A stretch of DNA of 64,000 nucleotides, from assembly GCA_039519185.1 (NCBI GenBank), contig CM076846.1, positions 137,055,027 to 137,119,026 of the forward strand, written 5' to 3'. Of this stretch, positions 1 to 10,859 are shown piece after piece (the stretch's first letter is position 1; each line of letters begins with the position of its first letter). The notes under the pieces were generated by a model, which was not told the origin of the DNA, ran no database searches, and was given only the letters and a program-made list of their open reading frames with translations. Position numbers and translations under genes: made by a program. Source of the stretch: Astragalus membranaceus. Its lineage: Eukaryota > Streptophyta > Magnoliopsida > Fabales > Fabaceae.

Positions 1-1609
1 TTAGTCATAATTTAAATGAACAATTAGAGCGCAAGGGTAAAATCGTCATTTCGCCTTACATCGAAGGTTTATCATTTGAACGAAATGATTAATCGCAACT
101 CGAGAGAGAGGTAGTCGAGAAACCTTTGCCGAGTAGAAAACCATAGGATTTTAGGAGTTCTAATACCAAAAACCTTGGATAGATGGGCCAAGGGCAAAAT
201 GGTCATTTCCTCACCATTTAACCCTCAGCCCTTATTCTTACCCCAGCTGAACCATTCTTCCTCATTCATCACTTCCAGCAACTAATAAACAGAAAGAAAA
301 GCTGGAAAGAAAAAGAGAATAGAGAGAAGAGAGTGGGGGAAGGGAGAAGGAAGGAGAAAGGTGGAGAGCTCTCTTGAACCTCCATGCATGTAAGTTCTCT
401 CACCTCCTCTCCACTCCATTTTTCATGCTCTTTCTATTGAGCCTATTTTCTGAACCAAACTCTCCCTCTTTCAACTTGCACCATTTTCGGATTTAAAGTC
501 TCAAGGTTGAAGACAATGGAGTTTTGATCCCCTAACCTCTTGCATGTTCTGAATGGCTGCCAATAAAGAAGCTCTGTCCTTGTATTTGTGAATTGGAAGG
601 TGTTATAGTGTCTGAGTAACTGTTGGTGCAGAGAATGGAAACTCAAGTTGAAGTTGCAAATGATGGAAGATGATGATTGAAGTTCATCAGAAATTCTGGG
701 TAAAACCCCTATGAACCACCTTCATTGTTTTCTTCGTATCTCACTGAACACAACTCCGATGATCGTGATTCTTGTCCCTCTGGAAACTAGACACGAAGCT
801 CTTCATTTTGGGCACAACAACCGTATGATTTCATGGATAAATGAAGGAGATATAATGTCCCCAAGTTACGGTTTCAGAATCAAGCACTATCCTTGACCAG
901 TCACCTTGTCTTGGTGATATCTCTCAAACCACTGGATGCATGCGTGTGAATCCTTGACCATCTGAAAGCAGACGAAATTCCCTTCACAATGGGCACAGAT
1001 TTGAGTAGTTTTGGTTAGGATTTGACAAAGATATTTCTGTTTCAAATTTGCACTCTGATCCTGGAAAACTACAATTCTAAATGCATCTCCAAGTCAAGAA
1101 GTTTGTTCTTTCATTCGAAATTGGAAGAGGATCTACCATTTGGGTTGCGACTTCAGATTATTCAAGCAAGTGAAGTTGTTGTTTCATTAGTTCAGCAAAG
1201 GAGAGGTTGCTGTTACGGCCTCGTTGGCGTTTTCGGTGCTCGTTCGGTAGTTTCCTTGATTTCAGTCCGATCGTTCGTGCTCCGGCGTGACCTTTCCGCG
1301 AGATCGTCAACCGGGTGAGTTCTATACTCGCTTAGGGAGGTTTTGATATTGAGTCATTAAATTTTTGAAACGAAATATTAAAAATCCGCTTTGTGAAAAT
1401 TAGCGACAAAACCGTTTTATCGAAAAACCGTAAATTGTGATTTGAATTATGAATTGCTTGATTGATTGTTTGGATGTACTGGATTGGATTGATTGTGTTG
1501 CTGTAATATACTGTTTCAATGCGTGTTTAAGTTTGGGTCTCGATTGGAAGAGATTTTGGAATCGGAACAGAACAGAATTACTCATGAAAACGCTGTTTTC
1601 GGGAAAACT

Positions 1610-1805
1610 GATGGAGACGCACGGATCGGGTGCCTCTGCGCACGGGTCGTGCGCCCCCATCTGATACTGCACAAAAATGGATTTTTAGTTACGCACGGGT
1701 CGTGCGCCAACACGCACGGATCGTGCGTATCATTCTGAAACTTTCCACATTTTTATTGAAAAGCGCACGGATCGTGTGCCTATACGCACGGGTCGTGCGT
1801 AACCT
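1610..1805. repeat. Dispersed near-palindrome CGCACGGGTCGTGCG inside the LTR
   Basis: Roughly six copies of a 15-bp motif, CGCACGG(G/A)TCGTGCG, lie within 190 bp, around 1618, 1639, 1694, 1711, 1764 and 1783. Each copy has inverted arms CGCACG and CGTGCG around a 3-bp centre. Some copies are decayed. No coding meaning is evident. Confidence 0.75.
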
Positions 1806-2348
1806 TCTGATTTCCAACTTCAAGGTACCTTTTTATCCATTCCGAATGATTCCAAACCTCTTCTAATCCATTCCTCATGGTTCCCCAACAATGTAAAGAT
1901 ACTGATATCATGGAATTAAACATGTTGATAGAAAACTTGTGTGTTATGAATGTGACGAAAAACTGTACTTAGAGATCGCGAGAGCACACAAGTCAAGGAA
2001 TGTAAACGGACCTTGAGTCCAATCATGTTAAGATAACGAACTTCAAGTTCATCATGTCATGTAAGCTAATTGATTGTAAGTCTATAAAGACATAAAAAAA
2101 ACTCTCAATTCATGTAAACACAATTCAAGTTACTTTCCCTCGGGGAAAGTCAGATGGTATACCTTGTGTATATCGAGGGTGACGATCCTCCAGTTATTAG
2201 CATACTAGGGGAGGGGAAGTCATGAGCCCCAGAACCTAGGCTCTCATGTTGCTCACTTGGATTAGTGGGGATGGGTTCACTGAGATGTCCTAAACCTTAG
2301 CTAAGGCGGACTTCGAAGTGTTGTGCTAAGTTCATGTTAAAATATGAT

Positions 2349-2570
2349 CCGTAGTCGCTTATTAGGGCTACATCAGGAAAAATCAGAAATGTAACGAGTA
2401 GTCGCTTATTAGGGCTACGAGTTACGAGAAACCATCATGTGCTCACGTAGTCGCTTATTAGGGCTACATCAGGAAAAATCATAAATGTAACGAGTAGTCG
2501 CTTATTAGGGCTACAAGTTACGAGAAACCATCATGTGTTCACGTGGTCGCTTATTAGGGCCATGAGTGCA
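2349..2570. repeat. Tandem repeat built on AGTCGCTTATTAGGGCTAC
   Basis: The core AGTCGCTTATTAGGGC occurs five times, with one copy changed to GGTCGC. The first four are arranged as two tandem blocks of about 115 bp that alternate 'acatcagg' and 'gagttacgag' flanks. It lies inside the LTR. Confidence 0.8.
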
Positions 2571-2934
2571 AGTTCAAGAATAATAAACCGATAGAGTTAG
2601 TAAGGGGTCTCGATAGGACTCACTGAGACAAGTTGTCTCACCCAATCCATATTTGTTGTTTTCACAGAGAACAGGTTATAAGGACAGCAGGCGGCACAGT
2701 TAGTCGTCAGGCTCGAGGAGAAGTTGGAGATGTAGTCTTCCATCTATGTTTTGGATTATTTTTGATGTAGTCTCTGTATTCGGTCTTATGACTCGAACTT
2801 GTATCATGTTATATTTTTATAGTTTCCGCTGTTTCTTGTAAAGATGTATATCTGAACAGGAATTTTTATACTCTGATTTATACCAAATTGTATATTTAGG
2901 TATTTCTTTGTTAAAGAAATACCGGGGTGTTACA

Positions 2935-3967
2935 AAAATTAATAATTTTATTAAAATAATATTAATTGATCTAGAAAAAAATATAAACAACTGGCAACGA
3001 GAGCAGCAACTGGGACCCGCAACGGGTGCGGCAACGAGAAACTGTTAACGGGGAGCGTCAATAGGAGCGAGAAGCGGCAACGGGAGCGGCAACGGGGTGC
3101 ATATCTTATATTAGATCTCATTTTCTTTTTCCCGATTTTTACTTTATTATTAAAATTAGAAGATGATATTGACTTTTTTTAAACTTTCTGCAACATAGTT
3201 AAAAAAGCAAGTTGAAATATAATTTTTTTATCGAGTTTTTCCTTTTACTTTTATTAAATTTTACAATTTTCAAAATATTTATAGGTTCATAGAAAATTAC
3301 AATAAATAAAGTGTCTCTCACTCGTGCGGATACACGAGTAAAGTACTCGTTTTATTACTAAAACAAGCTTAAAACATGGAACTAGCGGGAGGCTTTTTGT
3401 GCAAGGGAACACACATATAGGTTTGTTAATTACACATTTAGCTTAAAAATTCTCATATTACTTTACTTGAGGTCTTATAATACTAATGAATTATTAATAG
3501 TTTTTTTCCCTATTACACCTTTAAAACATTAACATAATTTTCTTTTTTCAATACATTATCAAGAATCCTAGATTATTATTTATTTTTCTTGGTCTGTGTG
3601 TCACAATACAATACAACCAATACTATTGGCCCAGTGACATAATTTATCCTGGAATACGGGGTCGATCTAGTGTTCCCGAGTTTGATTCTCGTAGTGGACA
3701 AATTCAGTTTTAGTCGGTACAAAATTTGATCCTAAGTTGAAAACATAAGGACACTATGTGATTAGCTAGCAACGGTAGTATCTACAATACTACTAGTAGT
3801 AAGCATTAGAGTGTTAGGTGATTCCAACCAACTTGGCATTTATGATACAACCGCGCCATAAAAATTCTTGTTGCACAGCACAGATAGGTTAAGATAGTGT
3901 TGACTCCAATCAAGAAAACTTAAAAATCAACTCAATCCTACTGGTAGACCTTCAGTTGCTGCTTGCA
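2935..3967. other. Intergenic DNA upstream of the ALDH gene
   Basis: There is no gene here. At 2990-3105 there is a degenerate short tandem repeat based on GGCAACGGGAGC. At about 3620-3730 a segment holds a weak Pol III B-box-like string (GAGTTTGATTCTCG) and may be a decayed SINE. The rest is AT-rich and should include the ALDH promoter and 5' UTR, but no TATA box could be fixed with confidence. Confidence 0.55.
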
Positions 3968-6900
3968 ATGGACATTGGTCGAGAAGTAGAAGACACTGTA
4001 AGAGAGTTGAGACAATATTTCAAAACTGGAAAAACCAGAAGTGTGACTTGGAGAAAAAACCAGCTCAATGCTCTCTTAAACCTTGTTCATGAAAATGAAT
4101 TTGCCATATCTAGGGCTCTTAACCAAGATCTTGGGAAGCATCCTGTTGAAGCTTACCGCGACGAGGTAATTATCATCGAGCCGCGCCAAAATCTTTTTTA
4201 ACTTTATATCTGAATTTCAGTTACAAACTGATTTATCAATCTCATGTAAATTTGTTGTAATTACATTTAGATGAGTACCAACAACACTCTAGAGAGTAAC
4301 CATATCTTTGATCACCTTTTCTTTTTCTGTTAATTATGTTTCTCTTTGAATTGTATTACTGATAAGTTCTTGGCTGGTTGATTACTTTTGTAGATAGGAG
4401 GAGTAGAAAAATCAGTTCACAACTCTTTGAACTGTATTCAAAAGTGGATGGCTCCTAAAAAGGTACTATGTTCTTCTATTTCTGAAATTCTGGATAACAT
4501 TGATATGTTGAAATTTTCTATGTGAACTTGATCCAGAAGTCAATTTATTTGAGCATAAATGAGTATTTTTTTTTTTTGAAAAGGTTGGTTCAGTTCCATT
4601 ACTTTATTAGTGCATTCATATCCATTCATTTTTGCTTCTTTCCCACTTTTAATGTTGGTAGGGGGAGTTATTCTGTCAACTACTAATTTATTTTTCTTGT
4701 TGGGGCTATTATTATTGCAGAGTGATATACCATTCCTTTTCTTCCCAGCAAAAGGAGAAGTAATATCCGAACCACTTGGTGTCGTTCTAATTTTTTCTTC
4801 TTGGAACTTTCCAATCAGTAAGTCTCAAAATTCCCACCCATTTTTCTTATCAGGACCAGCCCCCCTTCAAGGATAAAGTGGGTCAAACCCCCTACTTTAG
4901 CCTCCAAATCATAGTTAGCAAACCCGAACCGACTTGGCCGGTTGGATTGATCTAATCATGACCTATTCACACAGCCGAGTCGAGTCACTTTATTACAATT
5001 TTGGATAGAACTCAAACAAAGTATTAACAAACTTATCTCTAATACACTTAGTTGAATGGTCATCAGTTGACCCGGATTAGCCCGATCGATACGGCCAAAT
5101 CAGCATCAACCCGGTGATCCGTGATCCAAGTTGGGTCTTGCGCATTTTTAGAAACTAAAACAAAAAACCCCAAAATTGCATCTTTATGGACCTTATGCTT
5201 ATGGATTTGATAATTTGAATTCTTGAATTTGAGGAATTGGTTGGTGAATTATATATGTTAATATTGTGTTGAGATTTTTAAGATATGCTAACAATTTTTG
5301 ATGGCTTTGTGATGTATGAATTTATACACATCATACCTATTTTTTTAGTAGTGTTCGGGTCATGTTGTCCGACCACTGACCCAATGACCCAGTGTATTGA
5401 TCGGGTTGGGTTTAATAACTATGCTCCAAATTTTGATCTAACAAAAGAATTTCAAGCAATAAGAACTTATATGTGGTAAAACAGTGTGTTTTAGTTTGTA
5501 AATCTCGATTTCAAATCCAATCAATACCGGGTTTTCCTTTTTTTCTCCAATATCAAGGATATAAGACCTTAAAAATAATTTTAATTCGTTATTTTTTGAT
5601 TTTAAAAATTGTAAATATTTTTTTAACATTTATGTGTCATAATATATTTTTTATTTATTTCAGCTTCAAAAGTTTGTTTTAAGCCTACAAATACATCGAA
5701 CTGACCCTATTTTTGATATATTACTTGTTACAGAAGTTAGGTTTCAAAATTGTTCATGGATCATATTCCATATACTCCATATAATGCAGATACCATTGCT
5801 AGAAAGTTTTTTCATGTACACTTCTTTACTATTCTCACAAAATACTAGATTTGTTTTATATGATGTGCTTAGTTTTCTTGGTAATGAAGACAAGAAATGA
5901 GGAAGAGAAATAAATTGATCCTTGGGGCCCACTCCCTCCGTTTTTATTAATAAGCAAAAGACAGCTACACACGTCATTTAAGAAAAGTTAAAGAAATATA
6001 ATTCGTTTTTAACTCTTTTGAACACGGTGAAAAATGAAAAAAAAAAGTTAAGAAACTGAAATTACTTGCATTGAAAAAAGAGAAAAGTGAGCAATTAATA
6101 AGTGTAAATTTGATATATTAATTAAAAAAGACTTCGACTTTCTTATATTTGATAACATGAATTTATGTTTTTGCATATATTAGAGAGGGGAGGAAGTATT
6201 TAACTATTGTATTTCTTGTTTTCATTTCCACTAAAAGTAATAAATATTAGAGAATGCATTAATTATTCTTGAAAATGTAGGACCTGTGAAAATATTTTCT
6301 ATTTTTATTTTCTAAAATTTGTGTTAATTTTAACTTGCTACCAAGAAGATAAGAGACCGCCAACGAAGGTTGATTCAGTTGAAAAGGAGTTGGCTCATTC
6401 CGCACAAGGGCACTCTAGCTGTCGATGTGAGGATCTCTTTGGTGGGTGATCTGTAAGTACCTATGTAAGCGCTCAAAGAGTCGTGGGACCTGCTCTGATC
6501 CTGTTGAGCTCCCGGAGCCGAGCTTTTTTTATTATTATTAAAATTGGGGAAGGGGGAAATTTTTATTAATCAAAGTGGTACTAATGACCATTTTACAACT
6601 GTCCCCGAGGGGATTTGAACTCAGCACCTTGAGAATGCAAGACTAGCTCTTACCACTGAGCTAGCACCTCAAGTGTAACCAAAAAAGAAGATAAGAAACT
6701 CATGATGTGAACAATTATTTATACATCTAGAAACACAGTAAAAACACCAAAAACTTGTTTTTATTATTTCTGAAATTGGATCTTCCCTAGTTAGCATGTG
6801 ATCTTCTCTCCATCACAATGATTCATTTCAAGAGTCTTTTATCTTTTTATTACCCTGGTGAGCTACCGGAGCCTAACTCACCTAAACTTTTTGTAACAAA

Positions 6901-9900
6901 AAAAAAAGATAAGAGACTCATGATGTGAACAATTATTTATATATCCAAAAACAATAAAAAAACCAAAAAGCTCGTTTTTATTACTTCTGAAATTGCATCT
7001 TCCCTGGCTGGTATTTGATCTTCTCTCCATCACAATGATTCATTTCAAGAGTCTTTCATCTTCTTATTATGGTCTGTTTGGTGAACAATGGACAACATAA
7101 GCAAAAAAATGTAATATTTACTATAGTTCCTTTTATGATGTATGTAGTGATTTTATATATCATATATTATAATATAATTAGAAAATCATAAAGAAAATTG
7201 AAAGAAAGAGAGAGGAAACAGAAATAGAAAATATGAGACAGGGAGAGAGAGAGATACGATGGAGAAATGTCATGAGATTAGAGGTAGGAGAGAGAGAGAG
7301 AGCGGGGGAGAGAGAGATGAGATGAGAGAGGTAGAGAGAAAGAGGGAGGGAGAAAGAAGATAGAAAAATTAGATAGGGGAGAGAGAGAGAATAGAGGAGG
7401 GACAGAAGATAGAGAAGAGAAATAGGAGAGAAAGAGATTTACTGATTAAGAAAAAAAAGGTATTTTGACATTTTTTTTGGGGTGGGCAGAAAAAATATAT
7501 TATTTATGCATATATATAATTATTCATTTTGTTTCTTAAATATTTCTTATTTAAAATTCTGATCTATTTTCAATAGAAAAGTCCATTTTAATACTTTTAA
7601 TTTTATTTTGTCATTGTCTAATAAATATGATTTTATTCTATTAATTATCATAAATATAGTTTTTTTCTTTTATTTTTTCTATACCTTAGTGGCGAAAACA
7701 TGTACCCGCAAGGAACCTGTCCCCGTTTGGGACAGGGATGGGGATGCAAAACCCGACCCTGGTAGAGATAGGGGCGTGGACGGGGATGCAAAACCTGTCT
7801 GTGACCCGCCTCGTTGCCATGCCTATTTTCGGCAAATCAAACGCACCCGTACGCACCCTTTGGTAAATTAAAGTGAAAACCTTGAGGTTGGGTGCGAGTA
7901 GTTAATACACTCCATCTAAAGGGACATACTCGACTAATACTCAAGTTTTATCTCCGATGATCAATCAAATTGAGGCTAAGCTTTACTTACCGCTCGGTCA
8001 AACTTTGAATTAGTCGGGCCCTATCAAAAACCTCCAAACCAAAAAATGTTAAAAGTTAAATCGAACAACATATTTTAGAAGATGAAAACAAAAAATATTT
8101 TCACAAAGTTACTAGGTCCTTATTTTTCAGATGAGATCCATATTTTCAAAAATTCTGAAAAATTTCAAAACACTGTTTTTAGTGTTTCCTAAAATACAGT
8201 TTAAAAATATATTCCATCTCCTCTCATGTCACAATTGTTTATCTTCCTACTCTACATTTTTTGTACACTACTTTTTACTGTTTGTCCTTTTTTATGAATG
8301 AAAGATTACTATAAATTTAAAATGATTTTGAAAAGCCAAACCATTCCACATAATAGGAATGAACAATGCACAAAAACTAAGCTAAAAAAGCTGAATATAA
8401 GCACATAAATGCTTAGATTATTGTCATACTTTAGTATTTTAAAATAAGCTCAAAAATGCTAATATATTTACTGTATGCAGTGCTGGCATTGGATCCATTA
8501 ATAGGGGCAATATCTGCTGGAAATGTTGTACTCATAAAACCATCAGAACAAGCACCAGCATGCTCTTCTTTTCTTGCCAATAATCTTCCTCAATACTTGG
8601 ACTCTAATGCCATTAAGGTTATTGAGGGTGGATCAGATGTCTGTGAACAACTTCTGCAACAAAAATGGGACAAAATATTCTTCACAGGAAGTCCACGTGT
8701 CGCGAGCATAGTCATGTCTGCTGCTGCAAAGAATTTAACTCCTGTTACATTGGAGCTAGGTGGAAAATGCCCTGCTATACTTGATTCCCTATCCAATTCT
8801 TCAGATTTTAAGGTAGTTCACATTTGTGTTTTTTATGCATGCCACATTGTTGAAGTTCAAGGCCTAATTTATTTCACTTTTCGACGCATTTTTACGCGTC
8901 AAGATGGCAGTGAAAAGAATTGTAGGGGCGAAATGGGGAGCTTGTAGTGGACAAGCATGTATAGGCATAGACTATATGCTTGTTGAGGAGAAGTTCTCAT
9001 ATGACCTGGTATTTATTACACATCACGAGAGAGTGTTGCTAGCATTTCTCTTGTTATAAAACTTGTTTGATTTACTTTTTAAAAACAGTTTTCTGTTTTT
9101 TAAAATTTAAGAAAGAACAAATTCAGAAAACTGTTTTTAAAAGTATAATCACGCAGACTGTTTTTTTTCTCGTACAAACTGTATATCTATCTCCTCGCGC
9201 TTTGAATTTTGTTATTCTAATAGCAAGTTGTTTGTTTTTTTCTAGATAGAACAACTAAAGAAGTTCATCAGAAAATTTTATGGTGACAACCCTATTGAGT
9301 CAAAGGTAGTCGCAAGAATAGTAAACAAGCATCATTTTGAGAGATTGTGCAATCTTCTTAAAGATCCTCTTGTTGCAGCTTCCATTGTTCATGGTGGTAC
9401 AGTTGATGAAAACAACTTGTAATAGTAGTCTCTTTCTCTAACCATATCTCTAATCCATGTTCTTTTGTTAAGTTTAGATTGTAATTCTCTGCTACAGAGG
9501 GATTAGCAGCTATGAAGCACCGACACAGACACAGACACCGGACATGGACACATATACACCGGCTTTAATTTGAAAAATGAAAGTAATTTGAAGTGTCAGT
9601 GTCGGTGTCTAACAAGACGACACGTGTCGGACACCAGACACGTCTTAAACCTGAATTGTCGGTGCTTCATAGATTAATAGTCTAATTAATTTAACTAATC
9701 AATAATTTCTTGCAACATTTTCAGGTTCATTGAGCCCACAATCTTATTAAATCCACCACTAGATGCTGAGATTATGACAGAAGAAATCTTTGGTCCATTG
9801 CTTCCAGTGATCACAGTGAGAATCAAAAATCTACTTTTATGTTTCTCAATATATTCTCATATATAGTGTAATTCTCTTGATGGATTCTTAACTTTGTCAT

Positions 9901-10859
9901 CTTTACAGATGAATAAAAGTCAGGAAAGTATTGAATTTATCAACTCAAGGCCAAAGCCTCTTGCCATTTATGCCTTTACCAAAGATGAAACATTGAAGAA
10001 AATGATTCTATCAGAAACTTCCTCAGGAAGTGTCACATTTAATGACACAATGATTCAGGTAATGCTTTTATCTGCCTTTTCTTCCTTGACTTAATTTTCA
10101 TTTTCTATCGAATACTCCCTCCAATTTCGAATATAAGCAAAAAAAATGTTTCTTTAGTGGTCTAAAATATAAACAAATGCCAACTACTTCTATCACATTT
10201 AATACTATTATTCCTAAACTGCCCTTCAATTAATTTAGATTTTATTTTCCAATAACCAATTTATTCTCTTCGAACAGGTGGAAAACACAGTTATATTTTT
10301 AATATTTTAAGAAAATTAAATGAGACTAAATGCTTTTCTTGAAGTAGTTTTTTTCTTATATATAAAACAGAGGGAGTACAAGGTTTTAAATCGCGGTCAC
10401 GGCCGCATTTGCATCGCGATAAGTTATATTACGAAAAATTGCAACCAAATGCAGCAAATACAGCCTCAATCGCGGTGAAGTTGCGATTGTGAAGACATCA
10501 AAAACCATGATGTCGCGGTTGAAACCGTATCATAGTCGCAGGTCTTTTGTTAAAACCTTGGCACAATATAATGTATAAAAGATAAAGTCTAATTATTGAG
10601 GTGATTCTATGTGCAGTTTCTATGTGATGCACTACCATTTGGAGGTGTTGGACAGAGCGGTTTTGGGAGGTACCATGGGAAGTACTCATTTGAAACTTTC
10701 AGCCATGAAAAAGCTGTAATGCATAGACACCTTTGCCTTGAAATTGAGCCAAGGTACCCTCCTTGGAGTAAATTCAAGTTAGAATTTATCAGATTGGCTT
10801 ACAGGTTGAACTACTTTGGACTAATACTGCACATGCTGGGTTTGAAAAGAAACTACTAG
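3968..10859 (+). CDS. ALDH3F1-like: Aldehyde dehydrogenase family 3 (ALDH3F1/ALDH3H1-like), nine exons
   Basis: NAD(P)+-dependent oxidation of aldehydes to acids; plant family 3 enzymes are linked to aldehyde detoxification under stress (family knowledge). Exons: 3968-4165, 4394-4462, 4721-4817, 8481-8812, 8904-9008, 9246-9418, 9725-9815, 9909-10058, 10617-10859. All introns are GT-AG and the phases agree, giving 485 aa, the usual family length. Visible motifs: NFP at 118-120, KPSE at 141-144, TGS at 190-192, ELGGK at 213-217 (E213 general base), GQACI with nucleophile C251, EEIFGP before exon 8, and PFGG near the start of exon 9. The C-terminal tail is hydrophobic and aromatic. The start chosen is the first ATG in frame; upstream codons in this frame lack an ATG. 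Intron 3 is 3.66 kb and full of transposon debris, while exon sequence looks undamaged. F1 versus H1 subfamily is not settled by eye. Confidence 0.95.
4910..5423. mobile_element. MITE-like element in ALDH intron 3
   Basis: Terminal inverted repeats begin CATAGTTAGCAAACCCGAACC on the left and are mirrored by GGGTTGGGTTTAATAACTATG on the right. The termini are rich in 'acccga/gggtt' strings. No coding capacity and no clear target-site duplication were found. Confidence 0.65.
5930..6199. mobile_element. Stowaway-like MITE in ALDH intron 3 (degenerate)
   Basis: The left end reads CACTCCCTCCGTTTTT followed by 'aataagcaaaa'. The right end, 'ttgcatatattagagaggggaggaagta', is its imperfect inverse. 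This matches the CTCCCTCC-type terminus of Stowaway-like MITEs. The TA duplication is not preserved on the left. Confidence 0.5.
6358..6684. mobile_element. SINE-derived insertion(s) in ALDH intron 3
   Basis: On the + strand, a segment from about 6358 runs to CCGGAGCCGAGC followed by T-rich (TTATTATTATT) sequence near 6540. On the - strand, 6590-6670 carries a good A box (TAGCTCAGTGGTAAGAGC) and B box (GAGTTCAAATCCCC). The pair is flanked by AAGAAGATAAGA at about 6344-6355 and 6685-6696, which looks like a target duplication. The exact boundary between the two units is uncertain. Confidence 0.55.
6685..7068. repeat. Direct duplication of about 160 bp in ALDH intron 3
   Basis: The block starting AAGATAAGA(A/G)ACTCATGATG near 6688 is repeated near 6905, down to 'cactcaatgattcatttcaagagtctttt'-like ends near 6843 and 7060. 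Between the copies is a SINE-tail-like piece (GGTGAGCTACCGGAGCC, 'tttttgtaac', poly-A), similar to the tail near 6510. Confidence 0.7.
7195..7440 (+). repeat. GA-rich purine tract in ALDH intron 3
   Basis: About 245 bp are almost wholly purine on the + strand, dominated by GAGAGA with scattered GGGG and AGAT. The tract has no exon-like features. Confidence 0.85.
7680..7870. other. Degenerate GC-rich repeat fragment in ALDH intron 3
   Basis: The strings GGGGATGCAAAACC(C/T)G occur twice, next to 'ccccgtttgggacaggg'. This resembles the ends of decayed hAT-type MITEs, but neither termini nor a target duplication can be defined. The rest of intron 3 (7870-8480) is AT-rich with nothing recognisable. 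Confidence 0.35.
9510..9672. mobile_element. 163-bp MITE in ALDH intron 6
   Basis: Inverted termini CTATGAAGCACCGACA (9510-9525) and TGTCGGTGCTTCATAG (9657-9672) are perfect inverses. The interior is rich in 'gacac' strings. The flanks 'attagcag' and 'attaatag' are similar but not an exact duplication. Confidence 0.85.
10113..10378. mobile_element. Stowaway MITE in ALDH intron 8
   Basis: It begins TACTCCCTCC and ends with the inverse GAGGGAGTA, with TA at both edges as expected for Stowaway/mariner-type MITEs. The subterminal 'ttcgaatataagcaaaaaa' is mirrored by 'ttttcttatatataaaa'. Confidence 0.85.
10379..10560. mobile_element. MITE abutting the Stowaway element in ALDH intron 8
   Basis: The termini CAAGGTTTTAAA and TTAAAACCTTG are inverse. 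The interior has several TCGCGGT strings in both orientations. It starts at the base next to the end of the preceding MITE and ends 56 bp before exon 9. Confidence 0.75.

Larger units (their letters stand above)
1..2934. mobile_element. Tekay/Del-like Ty3-gypsy LTR, left end outside the window
   Basis: The stretch ends with CGGGGTGTTACA at 2923-2934, the terminus typical of long chromovirus (Tekay/Del) LTRs, whose other end is the inverse TGTAACACCCCG. No primer-binding site follows 2934, so this is a 3' LTR or a solo LTR rather than a 5' LTR. No coding domain is visible; the open frames around 1022-1866 are short and carry no known motif. It contains two internal repeat blocks, listed separately. 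The family assignment rests on the terminus and the length only. Confidence 0.6.

Noticed and set aside
1022..1318. 98-codon frame with a possible splice donor in the left LTR
   Set aside because: No recognisable domain. It lies within an LTR and has no conserved partner in the window.
3956..3967. Upstream TTG as ALDH start
   Set aside because: Plant initiation at TTG is unlikely, and the ATG at 3968 gives the usual family N-terminus and length.
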